From NCBI RefSeq assembly GCF_000967425.1, contig NZ_FO082820.1, forward strand, positions 3,899,501-3,963,500: 64,000 bases of DNA, read 5' to 3'. Position numbers and translations under genes: made by a program. This document shows, one piece after another, positions 46,584 through 55,752 of this stretch. The notes under the pieces are model-generated. The model saw only the letters and a program-made list of their open reading frames with translations. It was not told the DNA's origin and did not search any database. The stretch comes from Pseudorhizobium banfieldiae (GTDB taxonomy: Bacteria; Pseudomonadota; Alphaproteobacteria; Rhizobiales; Rhizobiaceae). Within the stretch, counting starts at the first letter, position 1; each line of letters starts with the position of its first letter.

Positions 46584-46619
46584 GCGCTTTCGGGACGGAG
46601 ACCCCGACCAAGGGAGCCT

Positions 46620-46648
46620 TTGACAATTCAAATATCGCTTCGTAACTG
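46620..46648 (+). promoter_or_regulatory. Possible promoter of the marR gene
   Basis: A perfect -35 TTGACA (46620-46625) is followed after 17 bp by TAACTG (46643-46648), a weak -10, about 25 bp before the marR start. Confidence 0.35.
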
Positions 46649-46672
46649 TTCAGACAGGGGGATGTGGCGCGG

Positions 46673-47194
46673 ATGGACACCATGGAAAACGATGCCGCGA
46701 GCGCGGACCTGGAGCTGATCGTGCATGGTCCCGCGGGCGCGGCCAAGCCCGAGACGAGGCTGTGGCTTCGCATGCTCTCGACCACCAAGCTGATCACCAC
46801 CGAAATCCGCCGTCGGCTGAGAACGGAGTTCGGCGCGACGCTGCCGCAATTCGACCTCATGGCGCAGCTCTACCGCGAGAAGAACGGCCTGCGTCTTGGG
46901 GAGCTGTCCCGCCGGACAATGGTCACCAACGGCAATGTAACCGGGCTGGTGGAGCGGCTTGAATCCGACGGACTGGTCAAACGCGTCACGCCGGATCGTG
47001 ACCGGCGGGTTACGGTCGCGCAGCTGACGCCAGCGGGGGCAAAACTCTTCGCGGCCATGGCCGTCGCCCACGAGGCGTGGCTTCGTGACCTGATGGCCGA
47101 TGTCGACCGCGCCATGGTCGCCGAACTGTGGTCGGATATCGGCAAGGTCAAGACTTCGGTCCGCAACCATCTCTCCGGCTCTGAATTCGAATAG
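46673..47194 (+). CDS. MarR-family transcriptional regulator of the aminobenzoyl-CoA locus
   Basis: A 173-aa MarR protein: helix 1 [20 protein letters not shown], recognition region [25 protein letters not shown], and wing [22 protein letters not shown] 46673 has GGGGG 11 nt upstream; GTG 46664 and ATG 46682 are alternatives. It is divergent from abmA across about 160 bp that contains a promoter and an AT-rich palindrome. MarR repressors of aromatic-CoA pathways (BadR, GenR and CouR types) commonly respond to the CoA thioester, so 2-aminobenzoyl-CoA is a candidate inducer (inference). Confidence 0.88.
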   Translation: MDTMENDAASADLELIVHGPAGAAKPETRLWLRMLSTTKLITTEIRRRLRTEFGATLPQFDLMAQLYREKNGLRLGELSRRTMVTNGNVTGLVERLESDGLVKRVTPDRDRRVTVAQLTPAGAKLFAAMAVAHEAWLRDLMADVDRAMVAELWSDIGKVKTSVRNHLSGSEFE

Positions 47195-47202
47195 CGGCCC
47201 CC

Positions 47203-48132
47203 ATGGAAAACCTGCAGTCCATCGTGGACGAGATCCATCACGCTCTCCTGCCGCGGCTTGGGGAAGGCAAGGTCGCGGATTACATCCCGCAACTGGCTCA
47301 TATCGATCCGAAAAAGTTCGGGATCGCCGTGACGGACGTGGATGGGGTGGTCGCCAAGGCGGGCGATTGCGATGAGCCCTTCTCGATCCAGAGCATATCC
47401 AAGGTCTTCACCCTGACGCTGGCACTCGGCAAGCACGGTGAAAACGTCTGGAAGCGGGTGGGGCGGGAGCCGTCCGGATCGGCCTTCAATTCCATTGTCC
47501 AGCTGGAGCACGAGGAAGGCAAGCCGCGCAATCCGTTCATCAATGCGGGCGCAATCGCGGTCAGTGACCTGATCCTCGCCGGCCATACGCCAAGGGAGGC
47601 GATCGGCGAGATTGTTCGCTTCGTCCAGTACCTCGCGGACGATGATGGCATCGCGATAGACCCTGCCGTTGCCAAGTCCGAGGCGGCGACAGGGTATCGC
47701 AACATCGCTCTCGCCAACTTCATGCGGGGCTTCGGGAAGCTCGACCATCCGGTCGACCACGTCCTCGGCGTCTACTTCCACCACTGCGCGCTGGCCATGA
47801 CCTGCACGCAACTCGCGCATTCCGGACTTTTCCTTGCGGCAGCCGGGCGCAACCCGCTGACGGGCCATACGGTGGTATCACGCCAACGGGCTCGGAGGAT
47901 CAACGCGCTGATGCTGACCTGTGGCCACTACGACGGCTCGGGCGATTTCGCCTACCGCGTGGGCCTTCCGGGGAAGAGCGGAGTGGGTGGCGGCATTCTT
48001 GCCGTTGCGCCGGGCAAGGCGTCCATCGCCGTCTGGTCTCCCGGCCTCAACCACAACGGAAATTCGCTGGTCGGCTCGCTCGCGCTGGAAATGCTGGCGC
48101 ATCGCACCGGCTGGTCCGTCTTCGGACCCTGA
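47203..48132 (+). CDS. glsA: Glutaminase
   Basis: A 309-aa beta-lactamase-fold glutaminase (glutamine to glutamate + NH3). Catalytic motif S-x-x-K lies in [10 protein letters not shown]; other conserved parts are [47 protein letters not shown] and [24 protein letters not shown] 47203 lies 8 bp after the marR stop, so the two are probably co-transcribed, although a metabolic link with the aromatic pathway is not obvious. Length fits the family. Confidence 0.95.
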   Translation: MENLQSIVDEIHHALLPRLGEGKVADYIPQLAHIDPKKFGIAVTDVDGVVAKAGDCDEPFSIQSISKVFTLTLALGKHGENVWKRVGREPSGSAFNSIVQLEHEEGKPRNPFINAGAIAVSDLILAGHTPREAIGEIVRFVQYLADDDGIAIDPAVAKSEAATGYRNIALANFMRGFGKLDHPVDHVLGVYFHHCALAMTCTQLAHSGLFLAAAGRNPLTGHTVVSRQRARRINALMLTCGHYDGSGDFAYRVGLPGKSGVGGGILAVAPGKASIAVWSPGLNHNGNSLVGSLALEMLAHRTGWSVFGP

Positions 48133-48137
48133 TAGGC

Positions 48138-48168
48138 AAAAAAGGGGGCGCAGCGAAGCCGCACCCCC
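48138..48168 (-). terminator. Intrinsic terminator of the tctCBA operon
   Basis: Read on the minus strand, GGGGGTGCGGC pairs with GCTGCGCCCCC over TTC, with two G-U pairs in the 11-bp stem (48144-48168), and runs straight into TTTTTT. It lies 20 bp after the tctA stop. On the plus strand the same structure may also help end the glsA transcript. Confidence 0.85.
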
Positions 48169-48188
48169 TCCGTCCTGGGAGGACTAGC

Positions 48189-49706
48189 TCAGTCTTCGTT
48201 CGCGGCCATCTGCGACAGCATCGCACCCCGGCCGCGGATCCGAAGGATCAGCGGAACGATGAAGGCGAGCGCCGCCACCACCAAGAGCACGGCTGCGATG
48301 GGCGAAGTGAAGAGATAGGTGACGTCGCCCTGGCTGATCGCCAGAGCGCGACGTAGTTGCTGTTCAGCCAGCGGCCCGAGGATAAGGCCGACCACGACCG
48401 GTGCAATCGGGTAGCCGAAGACCCGCATGACATAGCCGAGCAGCCCGAAGGTCAGGAGCATGCCGAGTTCAAACACGGAAGGGTTTGCCCCGATCGTTCC
48501 GAGCGTCGCGAAGACCAGGATACCGGCATAGAGCCAGGGCTTGGGGATGGTCAGCAGCTTCACCCACAGGCCGATCAGCGGCAGGTTGAGAACGAGCAGC
48601 ATGGCATTTGCAATGAGGAGCGAAGCGATCAGGCCCCAGACGAGCTGCGGATTGGTGGCGAACAGCAACGGGCCTGGTTGCAGGCCATATTGCTGGAAGC
48701 CGGCAAGCATGATCGCCGCCGTCGCGGTGGTCGGCAGGCCGAGCGTCAGGAGCGGCACGAGCGTGCCGGCGGCCGATGCGTTGTTGGCTGCCTCAGGTCC
48801 TGCGACGCCTTCGATGGCGCCGTTGCCGAATTCCTCCGGATGCTTCGTCAGTCGTTTTTCCGTCGCATAGGAGAGGAAGGTGCCGATCTCCGCACCGCCG
48901 GCGGGCATGGCGCCGATCGGGAAGCCGATCACGGTGCCGCGAAGCCAAGGCTTCCAGGAGCGGGCCCAGTCCTGCGCGCTCATCCAAACGGAGCCCTTAA
49001 CTGCCTCGACCGTCTCCGGCCCCCGCATCCCCTGCGCGGCGACGAAGAGCGTTTCGCCGATGGCGAACATGGCGACCGCCATCGTGGTCACTTCGATGCC
49101 GTCCAGCAAGTCTGGAACGCCAAACGAAAGGCGGGTCTGGCCGGTCAACTGGTCGATGCCGACGATCGAAAAGGCCAGACCCACGAAAAGCGCGGTCAGG
49201 CCACGAAGCGCGGAATCCCCGAAGGCTGAGGAAACGGTGACGAAGGCGAGCACCATCAGCGCGAAGTATTCCCGCGGCCCGAACTGGATGGCGATCTGGA
49301 CGACGTAGGGTGCGAGGAAGGCCAGCAGCAGCGTGGCGACAAGACCGGCAACGAAGGAGCCTATGGCAGAGGTCGCCAGTGCAGGTCCGCCACGGCCCGC
49401 CTTGGCCATCTTGTTGCCCTCCAGCGCAGTGACGATGGACGCGCTTTCCCCGGGTGTATTGAGGAGGATGGACGTGGTCGAGCCGCCGTACATGCCACCG
49501 TAGTAGATGCCGGCAAACATGATGAGGGAACCGGTCGGGTCAAGCCGGTAAGTGACCGGCAGTAGCAGAGCGACGGTCAGCGCAGGGCCAATTCCAGGCA
49601 GAACGCCGACGGCCGTGCCGAGCGTCACGCCGATCAGGGCGTAAAGGAGGTTCATCGGCTCCATGGCCGAAAGCAACCCCTGCAAGAGAAACTCGAATGT
49701 GGTCAT
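48189..49706 (-). CDS. tctA: Tripartite tricarboxylate transporter large permease TctA
   Basis: A 505-aa permease with about twelve hydrophobic segments. TctA markers: [47 protein letters not shown], and the second-half duplicate [21 protein letters not shown] and [19 protein letters not shown] 49706 gives the family N-terminus although its ribosome-binding site is weak; the frame is open upstream only as an out-of-phase overlap with tctB. Last gene of tctC-tctB-tctA. Confidence 0.95.
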   Translation of the reverse strand: MTTFEFLLQGLLSAMEPMNLLYALIGVTLGTAVGVLPGIGPALTVALLLPVTYRLDPTGSLIMFAGIYYGGMYGGSTTSILLNTPGESASIVTALEGNKMAKAGRGGPALATSAIGSFVAGLVATLLLAFLAPYVVQIAIQFGPREYFALMVLAFVTVSSAFGDSALRGLTALFVGLAFSIVGIDQLTGQTRLSFGVPDLLDGIEVTTMAVAMFAIGETLFVAAQGMRGPETVEAVKGSVWMSAQDWARSWKPWLRGTVIGFPIGAMPAGGAEIGTFLSYATEKRLTKHPEEFGNGAIEGVAGPEAANNASAAGTLVPLLTLGLPTTATAAIMLAGFQQYGLQPGPLLFATNPQLVWGLIASLLIANAMLLVLNLPLIGLWVKLLTIPKPWLYAGILVFATLGTIGANPSVFELGMLLTFGLLGYVMRVFGYPIAPVVVGLILGPLAEQQLRRALAISQGDVTYLFTSPIAAVLLVVAALAFIVPLILRIRGRGAMLSQMAANED

Positions 49707-49726
49707 GAGGGTATCCGGTGCTCTCG

Positions 49727-50221
49727 TCAGAGGAACAGCTGTTCCAGTGGCCCGGCGGGTAGGGACAGCTGGAGCAGTCCGGCGAAGATCAGGTAGATTC
49801 CGAGGCAGATGGCGATGCCGACGGGGATGGTAAGCCACAGCTTTCTGCGACCGAAGCCGGCAGCGACAAATCCGAAGAGCACGCCCGTAGCGATCGAAAA
49901 GCCTGTGCGGTTGAGGAGCAGCATCTGCGCCGCAAGACCGCCCACCACCCAGAATACCGGGCCGAGCTCTTGTTTCTCCCGCTGCGGAAAATCGCCGCGA
50001 AACGCCTCGATGGCAGTCCAGATCGCCAGCCCGATCAAGCCGAAGGAGATCCATTCCGGAACTGTTGCTGGCCCGACCTGCGAATAGCCGGCGGCACCCT
50101 TCACGCGGGCGACGTCGAAGAAGATCACTGCCGCAATCGCGACGAGGACGACGGCGATGGCAAGCGCCGCCCAATCGGGGCGGCGCTGCTCGTTTGCGGG
50201 AGTCGTTTGGTCGAGGCTCAT
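49727..50221 (-). CDS. tctB: Tripartite tricarboxylate transporter small subunit TctB
   Basis: A 164-aa membrane protein with four or five hydrophobic helices. The family fingerprint is weak but present: [26 protein letters not shown], followed by [15 protein letters not shown]. It overlaps tctC by 4 bp (ATGA) and precedes tctA by 20 bp. Confidence 0.9.
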   Translation of the reverse strand: MSLDQTTPANEQRRPDWAALAIAVVLVAIAAVIFFDVARVKGAAGYSQVGPATVPEWISFGLIGLAIWTAIEAFRGDFPQREKQELGPVFWVVGGLAAQMLLLNRTGFSIATGVLFGFVAAGFGRRKLWLTIPVGIAICLGIYLIFAGLLQLSLPAGPLEQLFL

Positions 50222-51162
50222 TTCACCAGCCCGATATCCTTCAGCACGGTTTCCGTCGCGCTGATGTCCTTCTCGAGCTGCGCATCGAACTCATCGCCTG
50301 CAAGGTAGGTATCGGCCCAGCCCTTGGTCTTCAGCGTCTCCTGCCAGGTTGCCGACTTGGCGAGCTTCTCGATGTCGGCGAGCACGGCAGCCTTCTGCTC
50401 GTCGGACAGGCCGGGAGCTGCCGCTACCATGCGCCAGTTCTGCAGCACGACGTCATAGCCGGCCTCCTTCAGTGTCGGAGCGTCAACGCCCTCGATGCGC
50501 TCATCGCTGGAAACGGCGAGCAGGCGCAGCGTACCGGCCTCGACCTGCGACTGGAACTCGCCATAGCTGGAAACGCCGGCAGTTACCTGGCTGCCGAGGA
50601 TGGCTGCGAGTGCCTCGCCGCCGCCCGAATAGGCGATGTAGTTGATCTTGGTAGGATCGACGCCGGCTGCCTTCGCGAGGAGCCCCACGGCAATATGGTC
50701 GGTACCGCCGGCAGAGCCGCCTGCCCAGGAAACCGAACCCGGATCCGCCTTCAGCTTCTCGACGAGCTGGTCGATCGACTGAATGTCGGAGGACGCTGGT
50801 ACGACGATTGCCTCATATTCCCCGGTCAGGCGGGCGATAGGCGTGACGTCCTTCAGGGTCACCGGCGACTGGTTCGTCAAGATGGCGCCGACCATGACAT
50901 AGCCGCCGACGATCAGGGCGTTCGCGTTGCCCTTCTGCTGGCTGGCGAACTGTGCGAGGCCAATCGTGCCGCCGGCGCCCGGAACGTTGACGACCTGCAC
51001 GTTGCCGGAGATGCCCTCTTCCTGAAGGGCCGTCTGGAGCGAGCGTGCGGTTTGGTCCCAGCCGCCGCCGGGCGCTGCAGGCGCCATGATGGTGTAGTCG
51101 GCGGCTGCGGCCGGCAGAGCGAGAACTCCGGCGAGAATCGAAGCAAGAACGAAGTGTTTCAA
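50218..51162 (-). CDS. tctC: Tripartite tricarboxylate transporter substrate-binding protein TctC
   Basis: A 314-aa periplasmic binding protein (Bug family). After a signal peptide ([20 protein letters not shown], cleaved before ADY) comes the typical [17 protein letters not shown] ligand-loop and [16 protein letters not shown]; the later [20 protein letters not shown] is the second carboxylate loop. I take TTG 51162 as the start because GGAGGACAGACCC precedes it at correct spacing; an ATG at 51213 lacks one. The ligand is likely a di- or tricarboxylate. Confidence 0.93.
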   Translation of the reverse strand: MKHFVLASILAGVLALPAAAADYTIMAPAAPGGGWDQTARSLQTALQEEGISGNVQVVNVPGAGGTIGLAQFASQQKGNANALIVGGYVMVGAILTNQSPVTLKDVTPIARLTGEYEAIVVPASSDIQSIDQLVEKLKADPGSVSWAGGSAGGTDHIAVGLLAKAAGVDPTKINYIAYSGGGEALAAILGSQVTAGVSSYGEFQSQVEAGTLRLLAVSSDERIEGVDAPTLKEAGYDVVLQNWRMVAAAPGLSDEQKAAVLADIEKLAKSATWQETLKTKGWADTYLAGDEFDAQLEKDISATETVLKDIGLVK

Positions 51163-51314
51163 GGGTCTGTCCTCCAACAAGCGCCGTCTGGCGCGATCAT
51201 CTTGTTTGGGCAAGGAGGACGGCGTGCTGGCGGCACATGCCGCCGGGCGCTCCTCCCATCCGCATCGGCAGTCCCCTCCAGGAGCGCCGAATGCCCATAA
51301 GCGATCATATCAAG

Positions 51315-51332
51315 CTGACATCTACCTGACAT
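51315..51332 (-). promoter_or_regulatory. Direct repeat upstream of tctC, candidate TctD site
   Basis: CTGACAT occurs at 51315-51321 and again at 51326-51332, an 11-bp period (one helical turn), about 150-170 bp upstream of tctC. OmpR-type regulators bind direct repeats of this period, and tctD encodes such a regulator 1.2 kb away. On the minus strand a TTGATA lies immediately downstream and could be a -35 box. Confidence 0.35.
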
Positions 51333-51364
51333 TCCGCCTCTCCTGCGTAAATGGCAAGGGGAGT

Positions 51365-52435
51365 TCACTGCAGCCGGAGCACCTCGTTCCAGCGTGAAAT
51401 GAGCCTCGCCCGCTTCACCTGGTCGAGATAGACCATCAATCCGAGGCTGACCGGTACGGGCTTGAGCTGCCCGCCCAGCATCTCCCGCATGGTGGTGGCG
51501 GTATTGTTGCCCGAGACCTCCGGGCTGACGGCTGGGATCTGCAGTTCACGCGCCATGATCGTCTGGCCCTCGCGAGACATGAAGAACGAGAGGTAGCGGC
51601 GCCCGAGTTCGGGAGCGGCGGCGGCCTGGGGAACGAGACCGATCCGCGACATGACGACGGTATAGTCCTTCGGAAGCACGATGCCGACATTCGGATGTCG
51701 GGAGGCCCAGTCGGCCGCATAGGAACCGAGGATGTTGTAGCCCAGGACAAACCGCCCGTCGGCGACGCGCTCGAGAATTGCCTGGCTCGTCGAATAGAGC
51801 TTGACGCCGGCAGCTCCCATGGCCCGGATCACCGACCAGATGTCACCGAACTGCTCCTGGTCGCGCGACATGAACAGGAAACCGACCCCCGAGCGCTCGA
51901 TGTCGTATGTGCCGATCCGGCCATAGACGTCATCGCCGCGCTGCGACAGGAGCGCCACGAACTCGGCGCGCGTCGAGGGTGGTGCTTCTTCCTGGAAGCT
52001 TGGCTTGTGATAGACGAAGACTGCCGGCTCGAAGGTCAGGGCATAGGCGGTATTGCGCCAATTGGCCCAGCCCGGCCAAATCTCGCTCATCGGCAGATCG
52101 CTACGCTGTGCATAGCCGTCATTTGCGAGCTTGACCTGCAGGTCCATCGCAGAGGAGAAGGCGAAGTCGGCCGTTTTCTGCCCGGCATCCGTTTCCCGAA
52201 CAATCCGATCGTAGATTTCGCCTGTCAGCATGTCCTCATAGCGTACGGCAATATCCGGATTGGCGGCCTGGAAGCCCGCGACCATCGGGCGCGCCAATGG
52301 CTCGTCGAGCGAGGAGTAGACCACCAGTACAGGTGCATCGGCGCGGCCGGACAGGGCAGGAAAAACCGTCGTTGCCGCGGATGCAAAGCTGGACAGGAAG
52401 GAAAGGAGAAGGGGGAGGATAACGAGCGGCCTCAT
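51365..52435 (-). CDS. Periplasmic extracellular solute-binding protein (type 2, iron(III)-binding-like) linked to tctDE
   Basis: A 356-aa binding protein. Signal peptide MRPLVILPLLLSFLSSFASA is cleaved before ATTVF. The mature part begins VLVVYSSLDEPLARPMVAGF, the first strand of FbpA/ThiB-type class II binding proteins, and continues with YEDMLTGEIYDRIVRE and GIVLPKDYTVVMSRIGLV. No ABC permease or ATPase is near. It lies between tctCBA and the divergent two-component genes, so it may present a ligand to the TctE sensor or serve an orphan importer. ATG 52450 is an alternative start. Confidence 0.85.
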   Translation of the reverse strand: MRPLVILPLLLSFLSSFASAATTVFPALSGRADAPVLVVYSSLDEPLARPMVAGFQAANPDIAVRYEDMLTGEIYDRIVRETDAGQKTADFAFSSAMDLQVKLANDGYAQRSDLPMSEIWPGWANWRNTAYALTFEPAVFVYHKPSFQEEAPPSTRAEFVALLSQRGDDVYGRIGTYDIERSGVGFLFMSRDQEQFGDIWSVIRAMGAAGVKLYSTSQAILERVADGRFVLGYNILGSYAADWASRHPNVGIVLPKDYTVVMSRIGLVPQAAAAPELGRRYLSFFMSREGQTIMARELQIPAVSPEVSGNNTATTMREMLGGQLKPVPVSLGLMVYLDQVKRARLISRWNEVLRLQ

Positions 52436-52538
52436 GCCCAAACCATGCATCAGCAGGAGCCGCAGCACAAGCCGAGGATCCGGCCCCTCGCTTTCGTGAC
52501 AACGGGCATCGCGCAGGATAATCTCCGGCGAGAGGGGT

Positions 52539-53222
52539 ATGGACGTGCGAATTCTTCTGGTGGAAGACAATCAGGCGCTTGCTGAGGGTCTGTCGACGCT
52601 CTTGCGCGGCAGCGGCTATGCCGTGGACGTGGTGGCTGACGGCGCCTCGGCGGAGGCGGTTGCCGTGGCGGAGACCTACGATCTTGTCATTCTCGACCTC
52701 AACCTACCGGAAATGGATGGTCTCGATGTGTTGCGCTCCATGCGTTCGAGGCAGAACCGCGCAGCCGTGATGATCCTGACGGCACGCGGCGCACCGGAGG
52801 AACGCGTGCGCGGCCTCGATCTCGGCGCTGACGACTACATGATCAAGCCGTTCGATATCTCCGAGTTCGAGGCGCGCATCCGCATGCTGATGCGCCGGCA
52901 GGCGGGGTTGAGGAGTTCCGTCGTCCAGTTCGGGGGCGTCACGCTGGATCTTACCTCTCGGACATTCACCAGCGCCGGCGTGCCGCTGGACATTCCTGCG
53001 CGCGAGCTTGCCCTGTTGGAACTGCTGTTTCTGCGAGCTGGAAAAGTCGTCTCCAAGGATGCGATCGTGGGGTCACTTACGGGCTTCGACGAGGACCTTT
53101 CGGCCAATGCCATCGAGCAATATGTCAGCCGGCTGCGCCGCCGGCTGGCCCCGCACGGATTGACGGTGAGGACCGCCCGGGGGATCGGCTACTACCTCGA
53201 GAATTCGGCAACCGCTGGATGA
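52539..53222 (+). CDS. tctD: OmpR-family response regulator TctD
   Basis: A 227-aa response regulator. Receiver: acidic pair E9/D10 in LLVEDNQAL, phosphoacceptor D53 in VILDLNLPEMDG, T81 in ILTARG and K103 in YMIKPFD. The C-terminal winged helix has LTSRTFTSAGVPLDIPARE and SANAIEQYVSRLRRRL, ending VRTARGIGYYL. It overlaps the kinase gene by 4 bp and is divergent from the binding-protein gene; it likely activates tctCBA. Confidence 0.92.
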   Translation: MDVRILLVEDNQALAEGLSTLLRGSGYAVDVVADGASAEAVAVAETYDLVILDLNLPEMDGLDVLRSMRSRQNRAAVMILTARGAPEERVRGLDLGADDYMIKPFDISEFEARIRMLMRRQAGLRSSVVQFGGVTLDLTSRTFTSAGVPLDIPARELALLELLFLRAGKVVSKDAIVGSLTGFDEDLSANAIEQYVSRLRRRLAPHGLTVRTARGIGYYLENSATAG

Positions 53223-54607
53223 CCCCCCCTTATTCCCTTCGACGTCGGCTGCTCGCCTGGTTGCTCCTTGCCACCGCCGTGCTCGGAGCGTTTGCACTTG
53301 CGGACACCTGGCGGGAGGCCGAGAAGACCGCGGACGAGGTTTCCGACCGTGTGCTCATGGGCTCGGCGCTGGCGATCGCGGAGCGCGTCGTGGTGTCGGA
53401 GGACGGCAGGCTAGAGGTCGACATTCCCTATGTCGCGCTCGAAATGCTGACATCGGCGGCACAGGACCGCGTCTTCTATCGTGTGGACGGACCGCCCGGG
53501 ACCTTCATCACGGGCTACCAGACCCTGCCGTCGATTCCACGTAGCGAGGGTCAGGCGGCCGCCTTCAAGGACGCTGTGTTTCGCGGCGAGCCTATCCGGG
53601 TGGCGGTCCTGGCGCGCTCTGCGTCGACTGGTATCGATTCCGTCCCGTTCAGCGTGACGGTGGCGGAAACGACCATGGCCCGCCAGCAGTTGATGCAGAC
53701 CATCCTGTTCCGGTCCGCGGCCCGCCTGCTGTTCATGATCATCGGTGCCGCCGTGATCGTGTGGATCGCAGTCACCGTCTCCCTTCGCCCGCTCTACCGC
53801 TTCAGCGAAGCGATCGCGCTACGCAGTCCCGATGATCTGCATCCGATCGCGGAGCGGGTCCCAAGCGAGGTGCAGGGTCTGGTGGACACCGTGAACTCCT
53901 TCATGGTGCGGCTTGAATCGGCGCTCGAGGCGCTTCGGCATTTCACGGGAAATGCCAGCCATCAGCTGCGCACGCCGCTTGCCATCATCCGCACCCAGCT
54001 CGCCCTCGCGTCTCGGTCGACCGACCTCGAGACCGCAAAGGTTGCAGTCAGCAAGGCTGATGCAGCGGTCGCGGACGGTGAAAGACTGCTCGCCCAGCTG
54101 CTCCTGATGGCGAAGATCGACGCGGCGACACGCTCGGCCTCCTTTCGGGAGACGGATCTTGCCTCGCTTGCGCAGAGCGTGACCGCCGATCACGTCCCAC
54201 TCGCGGCAGAGGCGGGCATCGATCTTGGTTTCGAGGGCGGCGGCAAGCTGATGATCACTGGTGAGCCTCTGCTTCTCGCGGAGCTTCTGAAGAACCTCGT
54301 TGCCAACGGGCTTCTCTATGCCGGCCGCGGCGCGGACCTGACCGTCCGAGTCAGGGAAGAGAAAGCAGAAGCCATCCTCGAAGTCGAAGACAACGGGCCG
54401 GGCATTCCGCCGGAGAGGCGGGACTCCGTCCTGCAGCGCTTCGACCGTGGCACGCGCGCCGATTCCTCAGGCTCGGGCCTTGGCCTGCCGATCGTTGAAG
54501 AGATCGCCGAGTTGCACCGTGCGCGTCTTCAACTACTGGATGGGGCTGGTGGGCAAGGCCTGTGCGTCCGGATCCGGCTCCCCCTCCTAAGGGATCACGC
54601 CGAGTAG
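53219..54607 (+). CDS. tctE: Sensor histidine kinase TctE
   Basis: A 462-aa membrane histidine kinase. TM1 is near 10-29 (RLLAWLLLATAVLGAFALAD), a 2CSK_N-type periplasmic domain spans about 35-160, and TM2 is near 166-188. HAMP-like linker and the H-box follow, with His248 in FTGNASHQLRTPL; then come the N-box (LLAELLKNLVANGLLYAG) and G-boxes EDNGPGIPPERRD and GSGLGLPIVEEI. The periplasmic domain would sense the tricarboxylate directly or through a binding protein. Its last 13 bp overlap the 3' end of the convergent nagA. Confidence 0.93.
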   Translation: MTPPYSLRRRLLAWLLLATAVLGAFALADTWREAEKTADEVSDRVLMGSALAIAERVVVSEDGRLEVDIPYVALEMLTSAAQDRVFYRVDGPPGTFITGYQTLPSIPRSEGQAAAFKDAVFRGEPIRVAVLARSASTGIDSVPFSVTVAETTMARQQLMQTILFRSAARLLFMIIGAAVIVWIAVTVSLRPLYRFSEAIALRSPDDLHPIAERVPSEVQGLVDTVNSFMVRLESALEALRHFTGNASHQLRTPLAIIRTQLALASRSTDLETAKVAVSKADAAVADGERLLAQLLLMAKIDAATRSASFRETDLASLAQSVTADHVPLAAEAGIDLGFEGGGKLMITGEPLLLAELLKNLVANGLLYAGRGADLTVRVREEKAEAILEVEDNGPGIPPERRDSVLQRFDRGTRADSSGSGLGLPIVEEIAELHRARLQLLDGAGGQGLCVRIRLPLLRDHAE

Positions 54608-55752
54608 ATGCAGGCACCGCCGATCCACGTGCTCTTCATTTGCAGGTCGTCCGTCAACGCTACAAAATCCGCATCCGTGCCGGGGAACAGACGGCCCTTT
54701 CGCGGGGCAACCCCGGCCGCCTCGGCCGGATAGGCGGAGACCATCCGAAGCACGTCTTCGATGGGCAGGCCGAGACTGCCGTGCAGGAAGCGGACAGAGG
54801 CAAGCATGTCAATGTCGGCACCGGCAAGCGTCCCGTCCGCCAAGGTCAGGCGGCCGTCGCGACGCAGGATCTCCCGTCCGTTCAGCGTGAATCGCGCAAG
54901 ATCGGTGCCGATCGGCGACATGGCGTCGGTGACGACGAAAATGCGGCCGGGTCCCTGTTTCGAGCGGAGTGCGATCGCCATCGCGGCGGGATGGACATGG
55001 ATGCCGTCAGCAATCAGGCCGGCATGGAGCACGCCGGTGTGCAGGGCGGCACCAACCATGCCGGGCTCCCGGTGGCCGAGCGGGCTCATGGCGTTGAAGA
55101 GATGGGTGACGGTGCGCGCGCCGGCCTTTGCATACCGCTGGACGGTGTCGAAATCCGCATCGGTATGACCGAGACTGACGACGAAGCCTGCTTCGGCCAG
55201 ACGCGAAACCTGTGCTTCCGTGACGTTCTCGGGCGCGACAGTGATCATCATCGCCGGGAAGCTGTCGCGGCAGGAGAGGAGGAGGGCGAGATCTTCTTCC
55301 TCCATGGGCCGGATCAGCGCGGGATCGTGGGCACCTTTGCGTGCAAGCGAAAGGTGCGGACCTTCGAGATGCAGGCCGAGCAGGCCTGGCACGTGGTCGG
55401 CCAGGGCCTGCCGTCCAGCGGCGATCACGGCCGCGGTGGTCTCCGGCCTATCGGTGATCAGCGTGGGAAGGAGCGCGGTCGTGCCGAAACGGGCATGGGC
55501 GGCGCAGATGGTCCGCAGCCCTTCTACCGTCGGAGCGTCGTTGAGCATGACGCCCCCGCCGCCGTTGACCTGGAGATCCACGAAGCCCGGAACCAGAATG
55601 CCGCCACCAATGTCGACGACTTCGGCCCCGGCGGGAACGTCCGATTCCGCAACGATGGCCGCGACACGTCCCTCGGACAGCAGGAGAGCCGAGTCCTGAT
55701 GCCAGGTCTCTCCATCGAAGATGCGGGCATTGCGGATGGCTATTGAGGTCAT
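54595..55752 (-). CDS. nagA: N-acetylglucosamine-6-phosphate deacetylase
   Basis: A 385-aa amidohydrolase giving glucosamine-6-P and acetate. It has FVDLQVNGGGGVMLND in place of the first HxH metal site, as usual for NagA, then GLHLEGPHLS with the metal-binding Glu, THLFNAMSPLGHREPGMVG with the metal-binding His residues, and catalytic Asp in VVTDAMSPIG. The C-terminus is TDADFVALTDDLQMKSTWIG. It overlaps the upstream SIS-domain gene by 4 bp and is last in the leftward operon. Confidence 0.95.
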   Translation of the reverse strand: MTSIAIRNARIFDGETWHQDSALLLSEGRVAAIVAESDVPAGAEVVDIGGGILVPGFVDLQVNGGGGVMLNDAPTVEGLRTICAAHARFGTTALLPTLITDRPETTAAVIAAGRQALADHVPGLLGLHLEGPHLSLARKGAHDPALIRPMEEEDLALLLSCRDSFPAMMITVAPENVTEAQVSRLAEAGFVVSLGHTDADFDTVQRYAKAGARTVTHLFNAMSPLGHREPGMVGAALHTGVLHAGLIADGIHVHPAAMAIALRSKQGPGRIFVVTDAMSPIGTDLARFTLNGREILRRDGRLTLADGTLAGADIDMLASVRFLHGSLGLPIEDVLRMVSAYPAEAAGVAPRKGRLFPGTDADFVALTDDLQMKSTWIGGACIYSA

